In this document: positions 43,569 to 53,110 of the stretch, piece after piece | Layout: each line of letters begins with the position of its first letter | Numbering within the stretch: the stretch's first letter is position 1 | Assembly (NCBI GenBank): GCA_035403225.1 | Contig: DAONET010000007.1 | Coordinates: forward strand, 38,388 to 102,387 | Origin: DAIRDK01 sp035403225 | GTDB taxonomy: Bacteria; Bacteroidota; Bacteroidia; Bacteroidales; FEN-979 | DNA length: 64,000 bases | Direction: 5' to 3' | Position numbers and translations under genes: made by a program | Notes under the pieces: model-generated | Database searches by the model: none | What the model was told of the DNA's origin: nothing | What the model saw: the letters and a program-made list of their open reading frames with translations, nothing else

Positions 43569-44353
43569 TGGACACAGCCAATCACGATAATATCCGGGTT
43601 ACTTTCCTGGGAACGGGAACCAGCATCGGGGTGCCCGTGATCACCTGTGAATGCCCTGTTTGTCTCTCGCCCGATCCCCGTGACCAGCGATTCCGGACTT
43701 CCATTCTCGTCGAAACGCAGGGAGTGACCCTGGTGGTGGATTGCGGACCCGATTTCAGGATCCAGATGCTGCGCGAAAAGGTCCGTAACCTGGATGCCGT
43801 ACTCTTCACCCATGAGCATCGCGATCATATCGCCGGGCTCGACGATGTACGTGCCTTCAATTACGTACTGAATAAAAAAATAGACATTTACGGAACCCGG
43901 CAGGTCATGGAAATGATCCGGACAGAGTTCCCGTACATCTTTTCCGAAAGCCGCTATTTCGGAGCGCCCCAACTAACGATTCATCACATCACCGATGAGC
44001 CGTTCAACATCCGGGGCGTTGATATCATCCCCATCAGGGCCATGCACGATAAACTACCGGTCACCGGGTATCGCTTCGGTGACTTCACCTATATCACCGA
44101 TGCCAGTTTCATTTCCGAAGAAGAAAAAGAAAAAGTGAACGGTTCACGGATCATCGTGCTGAATGCCCTCAGAAATTCGAAACATGTTTCACATTTTTCC
44201 GTTGGAGAAGCAGTAGAACTCATTCAGCACTGGAACCCGGAAGCGGCATATCTCACCCATCTGAGTCATTTTGTCGGGCTTCATGAAGAAGTGAACCGGA
44301 GACTTCCCGGTAATATCAGGCTGGCTTACGACGGATTGGTTTTAACACTTTAA
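43568..44353 (+). CDS. MBL-fold metal hydrolase, PhnP-like
   Basis: 261 residues. Metallo-beta-lactamase fold with THEHRDHIAGLDD, CGPDFR, MHDKLPVTGYRF and THLSHFVGLHEE; the N-terminal CECPVC pair resembles PhnP-type phosphodiesterases. Substrate uncertain. Its ATG overlaps the ribF stop by one base. Confidence 0.87.
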   Translation: MDTANHDNIRVTFLGTGTSIGVPVITCECPVCLSPDPRDQRFRTSILVETQGVTLVVDCGPDFRIQMLREKVRNLDAVLFTHEHRDHIAGLDDVRAFNYVLNKKIDIYGTRQVMEMIRTEFPYIFSESRYFGAPQLTIHHITDEPFNIRGVDIIPIRAMHDKLPVTGYRFGDFTYITDASFISEEEKEKVNGSRIIVLNALRNSKHVSHFSVGEAVELIQHWNPEAAYLTHLSHFVGLHEEVNRRLPGNIRLAYDGLVLTL

Positions 44354-45034
44354 ATGATGCGAATTGATATTCTGACGATATTTCCGGAGATGTTTGACGG
44401 ACCGTTCAACCATTCAATCATCAAACGGGCCAAAGACAAAGGGATTGTGGAGATCTTTCTTCACAATTTCCGGGAGTACACCACCGACCGTCATCATGCG
44501 GTCGACGATTATGCCTATGGTGGCGGAGCCGGAATGGTGATGATGGCACAGCCTATCGTCGCCTGCATTGAAGACCTGAAGTCGAAGACGGATTACGAAG
44601 AGATCATCTACCTGAGTCCCGATGGCGAGTTACTCAAACAGCCACTGGCCAACCGGCTTTCGATGGTGCAGAACATGATCATGCTGTGCGGCCATTATAA
44701 AGGGATTGATGAACGTATCCGGGAACATTTTATCACCCGGGAGATCTCTATCGGCGACTATGTTCTTTCCGGTGGCGAGATGGCCGCGGCAGTGCTGACC
44801 GATGCCATCGTCCGTATCATTCCGGGCGTGCTGAACGACGAGACCTCCGCCCTCTCGGATTCATTCCAGGACAACCTCATGTCGCCTCCTGCGTACACCC
44901 GTCCGTATGAATTCAGGGGATTCAAGGTGCCCGATATTCTGCTTTCCGGGAATGAAAAAGAAATTAAAAAATGGCAGCATGAACAAGCAGTGGAGCGGAC
45001 CAGGAAGAAAAGACCCGGCTTGTTGGAAGAATGA
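44354..45034 (+). CDS. trmD: tRNA (guanine-N1)-methyltransferase TrmD
   Basis: 226 residues, the usual length. Makes m1G37 in tRNA from S-adenosylmethionine. The knotted SAM site is clear: YGGGAGMVMM, SPDG, CGHYKGIDERI, SIGDYVLSGGE, and DSFQDNLMSPPAYTRP. Directly follows the MBL gene with no gap. Confidence 0.96.
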   Translation: MMRIDILTIFPEMFDGPFNHSIIKRAKDKGIVEIFLHNFREYTTDRHHAVDDYAYGGGAGMVMMAQPIVACIEDLKSKTDYEEIIYLSPDGELLKQPLANRLSMVQNMIMLCGHYKGIDERIREHFITREISIGDYVLSGGEMAAAVLTDAIVRIIPGVLNDETSALSDSFQDNLMSPPAYTRPYEFRGFKVPDILLSGNEKEIKKWQHEQAVERTRKKRPGLLEE

Positions 45035-45047
45035 TAAAAGGGGGAAC

Positions 45048-47267
45048 ATGATGAGAAGATCTTTTCTCTTTTGTTTACTGGCATTGATCACCTTCCCGGC
45101 TTTTTCACAGGTGAAGAATGCAGAAGAAATCTCCGCACGGCCTTCGGTAGGGCTCGTCCTCAGCGGAGGTGGCGCCAAAGGATTTGCCTATATCGGACTG
45201 CTGAAAGTCATACAGGAAGCGGGCCTCCCTATCGACTACATCGGCGGATCCAGTATCGGCAGCATCATCGGGGGGCTCTATGCGCTTGGTTATTCCCCCG
45301 ACACCATCGCCCGGCTTATCCGTTCACAGAACTGGCACAATTTACTGCGCGACATCATCGACCGGAAATACATTGCCTTCGAGGAAAAAGAATTCGGAGA
45401 GAACGCCATCATCCGGTTGCCGGTCAGAAACAAGAAGATCACCATGAGCTCGGCTATGTTCAAGGGAGAAGAGATCAACCTCCTCCTGAACTACTATTTC
45501 TCACCGGCGTATAACATCTCTGATTTTCATAAGCTCCCTACCCCATTCCTTTGCGTCGGCACCGACTTGTTGTCGGGTGAAGAGGTGATCCTCGACAGCG
45601 GTTACCTGCCGATGGCCATCCGGGCAAGCATGTCTATCCCGGGCTATTTTCAACCCACCGAATACGGGGGACATTACCTGGTAGATGGCGGGGTAGTCAA
45701 CAACTACCCGGTGAAAGCCGTGAAGAAGATGGGAGCCGAGATCATTGTCGGGGGTGATGTGCAATCGGGTCTTTACACCTCGCGGGAACAACTGACTTCC
45801 ATCATGGCCATTCTCGATCAGATCACGTCGTTCCACCGAATCCCCGCCAATGTGACAGGAGACAACCTGACCGATCTGAAGATCAAGTTCTCCCTGAATT
45901 ACGGCATGATGGATTTCGAGGCCTTCGATTCAATTATTGCCGCCGGTGAACGAACCGCCCGGCAGTTCTATCCCCGGTTGAAGGAGTTGGCCGACTCACT
46001 GAACGCCATCGAATACAAACCGTTGAAGGAATACAAGGCCACTCCTCCGGAGAAAATATTCATCAACAACATCCGTGTCACCGGCGTCAAGCATTTACAT
46101 GCGAAATACCTGGAAAATCTGCTTCATGGGAAAGAGCATTCGAAAATTTCGTTGAAAGAACTGGAGAGCGATATCCATTACCTGAAAGGTACCGGTTACT
46201 TCGAGAATGTCTCTTACCGGCTGGAAAACACGCCGGAAGGCGCCGACCTCGTGATTGATGCCCGGGAGACCGGCGTCGGAGAATTATCAGCCGGCGCTCA
46301 TTACGACGACAATTACAGCGTAAGCCTGACCCTGAATGCCGCCTTCCGCAATGTCCTGGGAGACAATTCTAAACTTTTTGCCAACATGAACATCGGTCCC
46401 AACCCGAGGCTGCGGGCAGTGTATCTGCGGGGGATTGGCCGGGTATCGGCTATCGGGATCAGCACCGACATGTTCACCTTTAACTACGATTATTACGACA
46501 AGGATAAAAAACTCAGCCAGATCAATTACTCCGACTATAAAGGAAGCGTTTATTTCAACCATAATGCACTCAACTCATTGAACCTGAAAGCCGGTATCGA
46601 TTATGAATACTTCAGATATAAAGAAGATTATCCGGTCGACAGTCTGATAACATATTCCGGCAGCTTTTTGGGATACGGCACCGCTTTTCTTTCGTTGACG
46701 GCCGACACCCGCGATCGTCCCTGTTTTTCCACCAGTGGCTTTCATCTTCTTTTCCGGGGCGAATATGTTGTTCCCCTCTCAAAAAAAGTCTCCGAAGACC
46801 TCTATAACAATGCGGCCATTGTTTTCATCAAATACGATCAGAATGTTCCTCTTTGGCACAGGTTTACCTTTCAACCGGGTATATTTGCCGGATCCATCCT
46901 GAATCCGGATATGAAACCGGCGACTCATCATACTTTCCTGCTGGGAGGCCTTTCCGCGCACAATTATCTGGAACAGATCATTCCCTTCTCCGGCACTCAT
47001 TTTCTTCAGGAATACGGATACTATGCATTGGTCGGACGGGCAAAGCTCCAGTATAATGTGTATCAAAAATTATATGTCACGTTACGAGCCGATGGTGGAG
47101 CCAATGTGACCGATTTCGGAGAGTTGTTCAAACCCAGGAGTTTTTTGTTTGGATACGGAATTACAGCAAGTTACGACAGCTTCATCGGTCCGGTGGAAGT
47201 CTCGTTCATGGGATCGAACATCAATCCGAATCCCATGCTTTATCTGAACATAGGGTTCTGGTTTTAA
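45048..47267 (+). CDS. Patatin-like phospholipase with POTRA and outer-membrane barrel
   Basis: 739 residues from the ATG at 45048, preceded by AGGGGG. Signal peptide (MMRRSFLFCLLALITFPAFS). Patatin domain with oxyanion loop SGGGAKGFAYIG, nucleophile motif GGSSIGS and DGG (LVDGGVVNNYP). A POTRA-like segment (IFINNIRVTGVKHL, about 345-435) and a beta-barrel ending in an aromatic residue (NIGFWF) follow. This resembles PlpD-type outer-membrane lipases. An earlier in-frame ATG lies inside trmD and is rejected. Confidence 0.9.
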   Translation: MMRRSFLFCLLALITFPAFSQVKNAEEISARPSVGLVLSGGGAKGFAYIGLLKVIQEAGLPIDYIGGSSIGSIIGGLYALGYSPDTIARLIRSQNWHNLLRDIIDRKYIAFEEKEFGENAIIRLPVRNKKITMSSAMFKGEEINLLLNYYFSPAYNISDFHKLPTPFLCVGTDLLSGEEVILDSGYLPMAIRASMSIPGYFQPTEYGGHYLVDGGVVNNYPVKAVKKMGAEIIVGGDVQSGLYTSREQLTSIMAILDQITSFHRIPANVTGDNLTDLKIKFSLNYGMMDFEAFDSIIAAGERTARQFYPRLKELADSLNAIEYKPLKEYKATPPEKIFINNIRVTGVKHLHAKYLENLLHGKEHSKISLKELESDIHYLKGTGYFENVSYRLENTPEGADLVIDARETGVGELSAGAHYDDNYSVSLTLNAAFRNVLGDNSKLFANMNIGPNPRLRAVYLRGIGRVSAIGISTDMFTFNYDYYDKDKKLSQINYSDYKGSVYFNHNALNSLNLKAGIDYEYFRYKEDYPVDSLITYSGSFLGYGTAFLSLTADTRDRPCFSTSGFHLLFRGEYVVPLSKKVSEDLYNNAAIVFIKYDQNVPLWHRFTFQPGIFAGSILNPDMKPATHHTFLLGGLSAHNYLEQIIPFSGTHFLQEYGYYALVGRAKLQYNVYQKLYVTLRADGGANVTDFGELFKPRSFLFGYGITASYDSFIGPVEVSFMGSNINPNPMLYLNIGFWF

Positions 47268-47308
47268 GAAAACTTTCTGCTTCCGTATTGGGGTTTAAAA
47301 AAAATTGG

Positions 47309-47316
47309 TATATTTG
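47309..47316 (+). promoter_or_regulatory. -7 element for rplS
   Basis: TATATTTG matches TAnnTTTG, 38 bases before the ATG; no clean TTTG at -33. Confidence 0.55.
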
Positions 47317-47354
47317 CACTCCTTTTTAGCAAGCACTTTAATTATACGATTGTT

Positions 47355-47711
47355 ATGAACCCAACTGAAATAATGAAATTCGTCTCGGAAGAGCTCGTTA
47401 CTGTAAAAGAGTTTCCCAAATTCAAAGCAGGCGATACGATCACTGTTCATTATAAAATTAAAGAAGGCAACAAGGAACGTATTCAAACGTACCAGGGTGT
47501 TGTACTTCAGCGGTCCGGTGCAGGCACTTCCGAAACCTTTACCGTTCGCAAGATTTCCGGTAACGTTGGCGTTGAAAGGATTTTCCCCATTTCTTCCCCG
47601 TTTATTGAAAAGATAGAAGTGAACAAGAGAGGTGTGGTAAGAAGGGCAAGGATCTTCTACCTCAGGAATCTGCAAGGCAAAAAAGCCAGGATAAAAGAAC
47701 AAAGGATGTAA
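47355..47711 (+). CDS. rplS: Ribosomal protein L19
   Basis: 118 residues, the usual length. FKAGDTITVHYKIKEGNKERIQ, FEGVV-type loop as YQGVVLQRSGAG, and VGVERIFPISSPFIEKIEV are diagnostic. Its own promoter and a strong terminator frame it. Confidence 0.97.
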   Translation: MNPTEIMKFVSEELVTVKEFPKFKAGDTITVHYKIKEGNKERIQTYQGVVLQRSGAGTSETFTVRKISGNVGVERIFPISSPFIEKIEVNKRGVVRRARIFYLRNLQGKKARIKEQRM

Positions 47712-47713
47712 AG

Positions 47714-47743
47714 AAAAACCCCGGTTATCAGCCGGGGTTTTTT
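47714..47743 (+). terminator. Intrinsic terminator after rplS
   Basis: AAAAACCCCGG pairs with CCGGGGTTTTT around a 7-base loop, continuing into Ts. The symmetric A/T flanks could let it work on both strands. Confidence 0.88.
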
Positions 47744-47744
47744 G

Positions 47745-47942
47745 TTAGTTCATGACCAGGTTCAAGGTTCCGATTTCTTTTGATTTTATCACCGATAACG
47801 CTTTCGAGTAACTCAGCAGGTTTCTGATGATCGATTCGGAAGGTGACATGCTGGTTTTTCTTTTTCTCCCCTGATTTTTATGCGGTACAGAATTTTCCAG
47901 AACCACATTGCAGGAAGGACAGGTAGTAGTTTTTCTCTTCAT
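47745..47942 (-). CDS. Small basic protein with a CPSC motif, unknown
   Basis: 65 residues from the ATG at 47942. It begins MKRKTTTCPSC, a half zinc ribbon, and is Lys/Ser-rich. No function recognised and no clear promoter; it could be spurious. The position between rplS and the sigma factor gene and the basic N-terminus are the only support. Confidence 0.4.
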   Translation of the reverse strand: MKRKTTTCPSCNVVLENSVPHKNQGRKRKTSMSPSESIIRNLLSYSKALSVIKSKEIGTLNLVMN

Positions 47943-48100
47943 AGGCAACGCTCCATTCATTTAACATGGTTTTCATGCTATAAAAACGATGTCGTTACCC
48001 TATTATTTTGTTTCCCCTGAAATAATTAATCACCTTCCGGAAAAGGCTTCATGTCGGGTTGAAGACCCTGAAAAGAATCAGTGAAACCGTTTGTACGGGG

Positions 48101-48685
48101 TCAGACAGAAAGGATCATGTCTTTTTCTTTCACCAGCTTCCGGAGGTTGATCAGTGCATAGCGCATCCTTCCCAGGGCCGTGTTGATACTCACGTTGGTA
48201 ACTTCGGCGATATCCTTGAAACTCATGTCGCCGTAATGCCGCATGACCAGCACTTCACGTTGCTCTTTCGGGAGATAATCGATCAGTTTTTTCACATCCT
48301 GGTGGATCTGTTCGGTGATCATCACCTCTTCCACCGATTCAACGGGAATGGCAACCCTGTCGAAGATATTGTACTCATCGTTGTTTTCCACCACAGGAAT
48401 CCGCTTTGCTTTTCTGAAATGATCAATAATGAGATTATGCGCGATACGCATCACCCACTGAATGAACTTTCCTTCCTCCTTGTATTGACCTGAACGGATC
48501 GTGTTGATAACTTTGATAAAGGTATCCTGAAAGATATCGTCAGCAATATCCTTATCCTTTACGATCATGAGAATGTAAGAGTAAACACGGTTTTTGTGGC
48601 GACGGATTAAGCCTTCAAGACTGGGATGATGTCCGGCTAAATACCTGCCAATCAGTTCCTGATCACTGATTGTCTGGTTCTTCAT
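48101..48685 (-). CDS. RNA polymerase sigma factor, sigma-70/ECF family
   Basis: 194 residues. Region 2 (LIRRHKNRVYSYILMIVKDKDIADDIFQDTFIKV, WVMRIAHNLIIDHFR) and region 4 (LPKEQREVLVMRHYGDMSFKDIAEVTNVSINTALGRMRYALINLRKL) are complete. No anti-sigma gene is adjacent. A near-perfect Shine-Dalgarno (AAGGAGGT on the reverse strand, 48690-48697) precedes the ATG, unusually strong for this phylum. Confidence 0.93.
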   Translation of the reverse strand: MKNQTISDQELIGRYLAGHHPSLEGLIRRHKNRVYSYILMIVKDKDIADDIFQDTFIKVINTIRSGQYKEEGKFIQWVMRIAHNLIIDHFRKAKRIPVVENNDEYNIFDRVAIPVESVEEVMITEQIHQDVKKLIDYLPKEQREVLVMRHYGDMSFKDIAEVTNVSINTALGRMRYALINLRKLVKEKDMILSV

Positions 48686-48813
48686 ATGACCTCCTTTTTA
48701 GTGAAAAAGAGTATATGTTTAGCCTATATAGTCCCTCCTATTAGTTGAGCGCAGGTTGAGGTGTGCGCAATTGGTTTGATAATTGATACGATCTTTTTCG
48801 TATTTGGTTGCAA

Positions 48814-48821
48814 CAAAAATA
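48814..48821 (-). promoter_or_regulatory. Possible -7 element for the sigma factor gene
   Basis: The reverse strand reads TATTTTTG, which would give an untranslated leader of about 120 bases. Confidence 0.35.
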
Positions 48822-48852
48822 CAGAAAAAAAAACGAAATGCAAATTTCTTCC

Positions 48853-48860
48853 TAATTTTG
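48853..48860 (+). promoter_or_regulatory. -7 element for uvrA
   Basis: TAATTTTG, 25 bases before the uvrA ATG; -33 TTTG not evident. Confidence 0.5.
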
Positions 48861-48885
48861 CATTCTTAGTGCCGCAGAGATTTAT

Positions 48886-51708
48886 ATGAGGAACGTTGAA
48901 AAGCTTGACCCAAAGGATTATATCATCATCAAAGGAGCCCGGGTCAACAATTTAAAAAATATTGACATTGCCATCCCCCGCAACAAATTTATCGTGATTA
49001 CCGGTCTTTCCGGTTCGGGAAAATCATCGCTAGCTTTCGATACGTTGTTCGCCGACGGTCAAAGGAGGTATGTAGAGAGCCTGAGCGCCTATGCCCGGCA
49101 ATTTCTGGGACGGATGTCGAAACCCGATGTGGATTATATCCGGGGCATCTCGCCGGCCATTGCCATCGATCAGAAAGTAAACAGCACGAATCCCCGCTCG
49201 ACGGTAGGAACCTCGACAGAGATCTACGAATACCTGAAGTTGCTGTTTGCCCGTATCGGTAAGACGTACTCACCTGTTTCAGGGTCCATGGTTAAAAGAG
49301 ATACCGTATCCGATGTGGTGGACCGGGTGATGGATCTTCCGGCAGGCAGCAAGGTGACGTTGTTTTCCCCGCTCGACCTGAAATCGAAGAACGGCGACCT
49401 GGTATCGAAGTGCAATGTGCTGATGCAACAGGGATTTACCCGGATCCTCCTCGATGGAGAGATCATCCGGCTGGACGAGGTTCAGCAAATCCCTAAAAAG
49501 AGTTTCAAGGAGCTGTACCTGCTCGTTGATCGGTTGGTGGTGGATCCCAACGATCAGGACCTCCCCGGACGGATTGCCGACTCGGTGCAGACGGCCTATT
49601 TCGAAAGCAACGGCACCTGCATGGTTGAGGTGGCCGGGGAAAAAACCGAACGGATATTCTTCTCTATTCGCTTTGAAGCGGATGGAATGTCGTTCGAACA
49701 ACCTTCCGAGAACCTCTTCAGCTTTAACAATCCTTTCGGGGCATGTAAGGCCTGTGAAGGATTCGGCAGCATCATCGGCATCGATGAGGACCTCGTCATC
49801 CCGAATAAAAATCTTTCGATATACGAAGATGCCATCGCCTGCTGGCGGGGTGAGAAAATGGGAGAATGGAAAAACGAACTGGTGATGAATGCCTATAAGT
49901 TCAACTTCCCGGTTCACAAACCCGTTTATGAGTTGACGGAAGCACAGCGGAATCTGCTCTGGACCGGCAACAAATACTTCAAGGGGCTGAACGAATTCTT
50001 CCAATATATCGAAAGTCAGAATTACAAGATACAATACCGGGTCATGATGTCGCGATACCGTGGCAAGACTGTTTGTCCGGAATGTAAGGGGACCCGTCTT
50101 CGCAAAGATGCCGGTTATGTAAGGGTCAACGGACGTAATATCACGGAGATGGTATTAATGCCGGTGAAAGACCTGCTGGAATATTTCCGTCACATCGAGT
50201 TATCCGATCATGACCAGGCTGTCGCCAGGAGGCTGATGAAAGAGATCATCAACCGGCTGGAAGTGCTGGTAGATGTAGGTCTGGGATACCTTACCCTGAA
50301 CCGGCTGTCGTCAACCCTGTCGGGCGGCGAGTCGCAGCGTATCCGGCTGGCCACAGCGCTGGGCAGCAACCTGGTTGGGTCCATGTACATCCTGGATGAA
50401 CCCAGTATCGGGTTGCATCCCCGCGACACGCAGCAGCTGATCAAGGTGTTGTTGCGCCTCAAGGCGCTGGGAAATACCGTCATCGTTGTGGAACACGATG
50501 AAGAGATCATCCGTGCTGCCGACGAAGTCATCGACATCGGTCCGCTGGCCGGCCGCGAAGGTGGCGAAGTAATGTTCCAGGGAACGCTTCCCGAGTTGAT
50601 GAACGACAAGAAGAGCCTGACGGCGCGGTATCTCAGCGAGGACCTGTGCATCCCGGTTCCGGCGCATCGCCGTACCTGGAAAGAGCATATCCGCATCCTG
50701 GGGGCCATGGAGAACAACCTGAAGAACATCACGGTCGATATTCCCCTCCATGTCTTTACCGTGATCACGGGAGTGAGCGGATCAGGCAAGACCTCGCTGG
50801 TGAAGCAGATCCTGTTTCCTGCCTTAAAAAAGATTTACGGAGGATACGGGGAGAAAAGCGGAAAATTCGACCGGCTGGAAGGCGACATCAATCGCATCGG
50901 GGCCATCGAGATGGTGGATCAGAATCCCATCGGACGATCCTCGAGGTCGAACCCGGCTACTTACATCAAAGCTTTTGACGAGATCCGCAACCTCTACGCG
51001 GAACAAAAAAACGCCAAAGTCCGTGGCTATAAACCAGGGTTCTTCTCGTTCAATGTCCCCGGAGGACGCTGCGAAGAGTGTGAAGGCGAAGGGATGGTAA
51101 AGATCGAGATGCAGTTCATGGCCGACATCTACCTTACCTGCGAATCCTGTCATGGGAAGCGTTTCAAGGAAGAGGCGCTGGATATCAGGTTCCGTGAAAA
51201 AAATATCGTTGACGTGCTGGAGATGACCGTGGATGAAGCGATGGATTTCTTTCACGATGGCGGCAAGCCCACGGCTGCGGAGAAGAAGATCCTTTCGCGG
51301 CTGGAACCGCTTCAGCAGGTCGGATTGGGTTACCTGAGACTGGGACAGTCCTCCAGCACCCTCTCCGGCGGGGAAGCACAACGCATCAAGCTGGCTTATT
51401 TCCTCTCCAAAGGGATCACCGAAAAGCCGACCTTTTTCATCTTCGATGAGCCCACTACCGGTCTTCATTTCCACGACATCAACAAGTTGTTGGGCTCGTT
51501 TGAATCACTCATCGAGCAGGGTCATTCCATCGTAGTGATCGAACACAACCCGGAGGTGATCAAGTCCGCCGACTGGGTGATCGACCTGGGACGGGAAGGC
51601 GGAGAAGAAGGCGGCAACATCGTATTTGCAGGGACGCCAGAGGATCTGGCTGTCTGCCCTGAATCATATACCGGACAGTACCTGAAAGAGAAAGTATTAC
51701 CCCGTTAA
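48886..51708 (+). CDS. uvrA: Excinuclease ABC subunit A
   Basis: 940 residues, the usual length. Damage-recognition ATPase of nucleotide excision repair. Two ABC modules: Walker A GLSGSGKSSLAFD and GVSGSGKTSLVKQ; signatures LSGGESQRIRLA and LSGGEAQRIKLA; Walker B DEPSIGLHPRD and DEPTTGLHFHD. Zinc-binding pairs CKACEGFG, CPECKGTR, CEECEGEG and CESCHGKR are intact. Confidence 0.97.
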   Translation: MRNVEKLDPKDYIIIKGARVNNLKNIDIAIPRNKFIVITGLSGSGKSSLAFDTLFADGQRRYVESLSAYARQFLGRMSKPDVDYIRGISPAIAIDQKVNSTNPRSTVGTSTEIYEYLKLLFARIGKTYSPVSGSMVKRDTVSDVVDRVMDLPAGSKVTLFSPLDLKSKNGDLVSKCNVLMQQGFTRILLDGEIIRLDEVQQIPKKSFKELYLLVDRLVVDPNDQDLPGRIADSVQTAYFESNGTCMVEVAGEKTERIFFSIRFEADGMSFEQPSENLFSFNNPFGACKACEGFGSIIGIDEDLVIPNKNLSIYEDAIACWRGEKMGEWKNELVMNAYKFNFPVHKPVYELTEAQRNLLWTGNKYFKGLNEFFQYIESQNYKIQYRVMMSRYRGKTVCPECKGTRLRKDAGYVRVNGRNITEMVLMPVKDLLEYFRHIELSDHDQAVARRLMKEIINRLEVLVDVGLGYLTLNRLSSTLSGGESQRIRLATALGSNLVGSMYILDEPSIGLHPRDTQQLIKVLLRLKALGNTVIVVEHDEEIIRAADEVIDIGPLAGREGGEVMFQGTLPELMNDKKSLTARYLSEDLCIPVPAHRRTWKEHIRILGAMENNLKNITVDIPLHVFTVITGVSGSGKTSLVKQILFPALKKIYGGYGEKSGKFDRLEGDINRIGAIEMVDQNPIGRSSRSNPATYIKAFDEIRNLYAEQKNAKVRGYKPGFFSFNVPGGRCEECEGEGMVKIEMQFMADIYLTCESCHGKRFKEEALDIRFREKNIVDVLEMTVDEAMDFFHDGGKPTAAEKKILSRLEPLQQVGLGYLRLGQSSSTLSGGEAQRIKLAYFLSKGITEKPTFFIFDEPTTGLHFHDINKLLGSFESLIEQGHSIVVIEHNPEVIKSADWVIDLGREGGEEGGNIVFAGTPEDLAVCPESYTGQYLKEKVLPR

Positions 51709-51730
51709 CCCCGGAAAAAAGGAGGTAACC

Positions 51731-53095
51731 ATGAAAAGTATCAATCCCGTGAACAATCAGGTGATCCGGGAGTATCCGGAGCATTCCGCCGCGGAAGTGA
51801 TCGCTGTTCTGGAATCTGTACAGGCAGAATGGTTGAAATGGAAGCTGACCTCGTTTGCTGAACGCAGATCCTTGCTCAGGAATGCCGCGGTGATACTGAG
51901 GGAGAAAAAGCGCCAGTGGGCTTCACTGATCACGCTTGAGATGGGCAAGATCATCCGGGAGTCAGAAGCGGAGGTAGAGAAATGTGCCACGGTGTGCGAC
52001 TTTTATGCTGAAAATGGCGAAGCATTCCTGAAAGATTCCGTGATCGCGTCGGATGCCTCCCGCAGTTTTGTTGCTTATCAGCCCTTGGGAGTCGTGTTGG
52101 CGGTGATGCCCTGGAACTTCCCATTCTGGCAGGTATTTCGTTTTGCGGCTCCGGCGCTGATGGCCGGCAATGCAGCCGTTCTCAAGCATGCCTCCAACGT
52201 GCCCGGCTGTGCGCTGGCGGTGGAAGAGATCTTCCGGGAAGCAGGATTCCCTGCAGACCTCTTCCGGACGCTGATGATCCCCTCGTCGCAAGTAGAAGCC
52301 GTCATTGCACACCCCGTGATCAGGGCGGTGACGTTGACCGGAAGCGAACAAGCCGGCAGCCAGGTGGCGGCAGCTGCCGGGAAAAACATCAAAAAGACAG
52401 TGCTGGAGTTGGGCGGCTCCGACCCGTTTATTGTCCTCGAAGATGCCGACCTGGAACATGCGATTTCCGTCGCTGTCACAGCCCGCATGATCAACCAGGG
52501 ACAGAGTTGCATTGCTGCCAAGCGGTTCATCGTGACGGAGAAAGTGAAACCCGCCTTTGAATCCGGGTTGCAAAAGGTATTTGAAGGGCTGATCATGGGC
52601 GATCCCATGGATCCTGTCACACAGGTCGGTCCATTAGCCCGTCCCGATTTAGTCAATGCGATAGAACGTCAGGTAGAGGATTCCGTCAAAGCAGGCGCCA
52701 CCCTTCTTTGTGGCGGAAAACGGCCAACGCGGGAAGGATGTTATTATCTTCCCACCATCCTCACAGATGTGACGTCGTCGATGCCGGTATTCCGCGAAGA
52801 GACCTTCGGCCCTGTAGCCGTCATTATCTCCGTGAAGAGTGAAGAAGAAGCCATCGCTCTCGCCAACGACGGTGAATTCGGGTTGGGAGGAAGCGTCTGG
52901 ACCCGGGATATCGCCCGCGGAGAGCGGGTAGCCCGCGACATTGAGACGGGCGCCATGTTCGTCAACGGCCTGGTCAAAAGCGATCCCCGTCTTCCGTTTG
53001 GCGGCATCCGGAAATCGGGATATGGCCGGGAACTGGGAGAAACAGGTATCCGCGAGTTTGTGAATGCCAAGACCATCTGGATCAGTGAAAAATAA
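51731..53095 (+). CDS. NAD(P)-dependent aldehyde dehydrogenase, succinate-semialdehyde type
   Basis: 454 residues, ALDH superfamily of the short SSADH (Sad/GabD2) type. MPWNFPFWQVFR, LTGSEQAGSQ, general base Glu in VLELGGSDPF, catalytic Cys in NQGQSCIAAKRF, and EETFGPVAVI are present. A perfect Shine-Dalgarno AAGGAGGT at 51719-51726 precedes the ATG. Substrate is inferred from family resemblance. Convergent with the CHU_C gene. Confidence 0.9.
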   Translation: MKSINPVNNQVIREYPEHSAAEVIAVLESVQAEWLKWKLTSFAERRSLLRNAAVILREKKRQWASLITLEMGKIIRESEAEVEKCATVCDFYAENGEAFLKDSVIASDASRSFVAYQPLGVVLAVMPWNFPFWQVFRFAAPALMAGNAAVLKHASNVPGCALAVEEIFREAGFPADLFRTLMIPSSQVEAVIAHPVIRAVTLTGSEQAGSQVAAAAGKNIKKTVLELGGSDPFIVLEDADLEHAISVAVTARMINQGQSCIAAKRFIVTEKVKPAFESGLQKVFEGLIMGDPMDPVTQVGPLARPDLVNAIERQVEDSVKAGATLLCGGKRPTREGCYYLPTILTDVTSSMPVFREETFGPVAVIISVKSEEEAIALANDGEFGLGGSVWTRDIARGERVARDIETGAMFVNGLVKSDPRLPFGGIRKSGYGRELGETGIREFVNAKTIWISEK

Positions 53096-53110
53096 TCTGC
53101 TGAAATCGTT

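Noticed and set aside
44907..45047. Longer N-terminus for the patatin-like protein
   Set aside because: It lies within trmD and would bury the signal peptide; the ATG at 45048 has an upstream AGGGGG.
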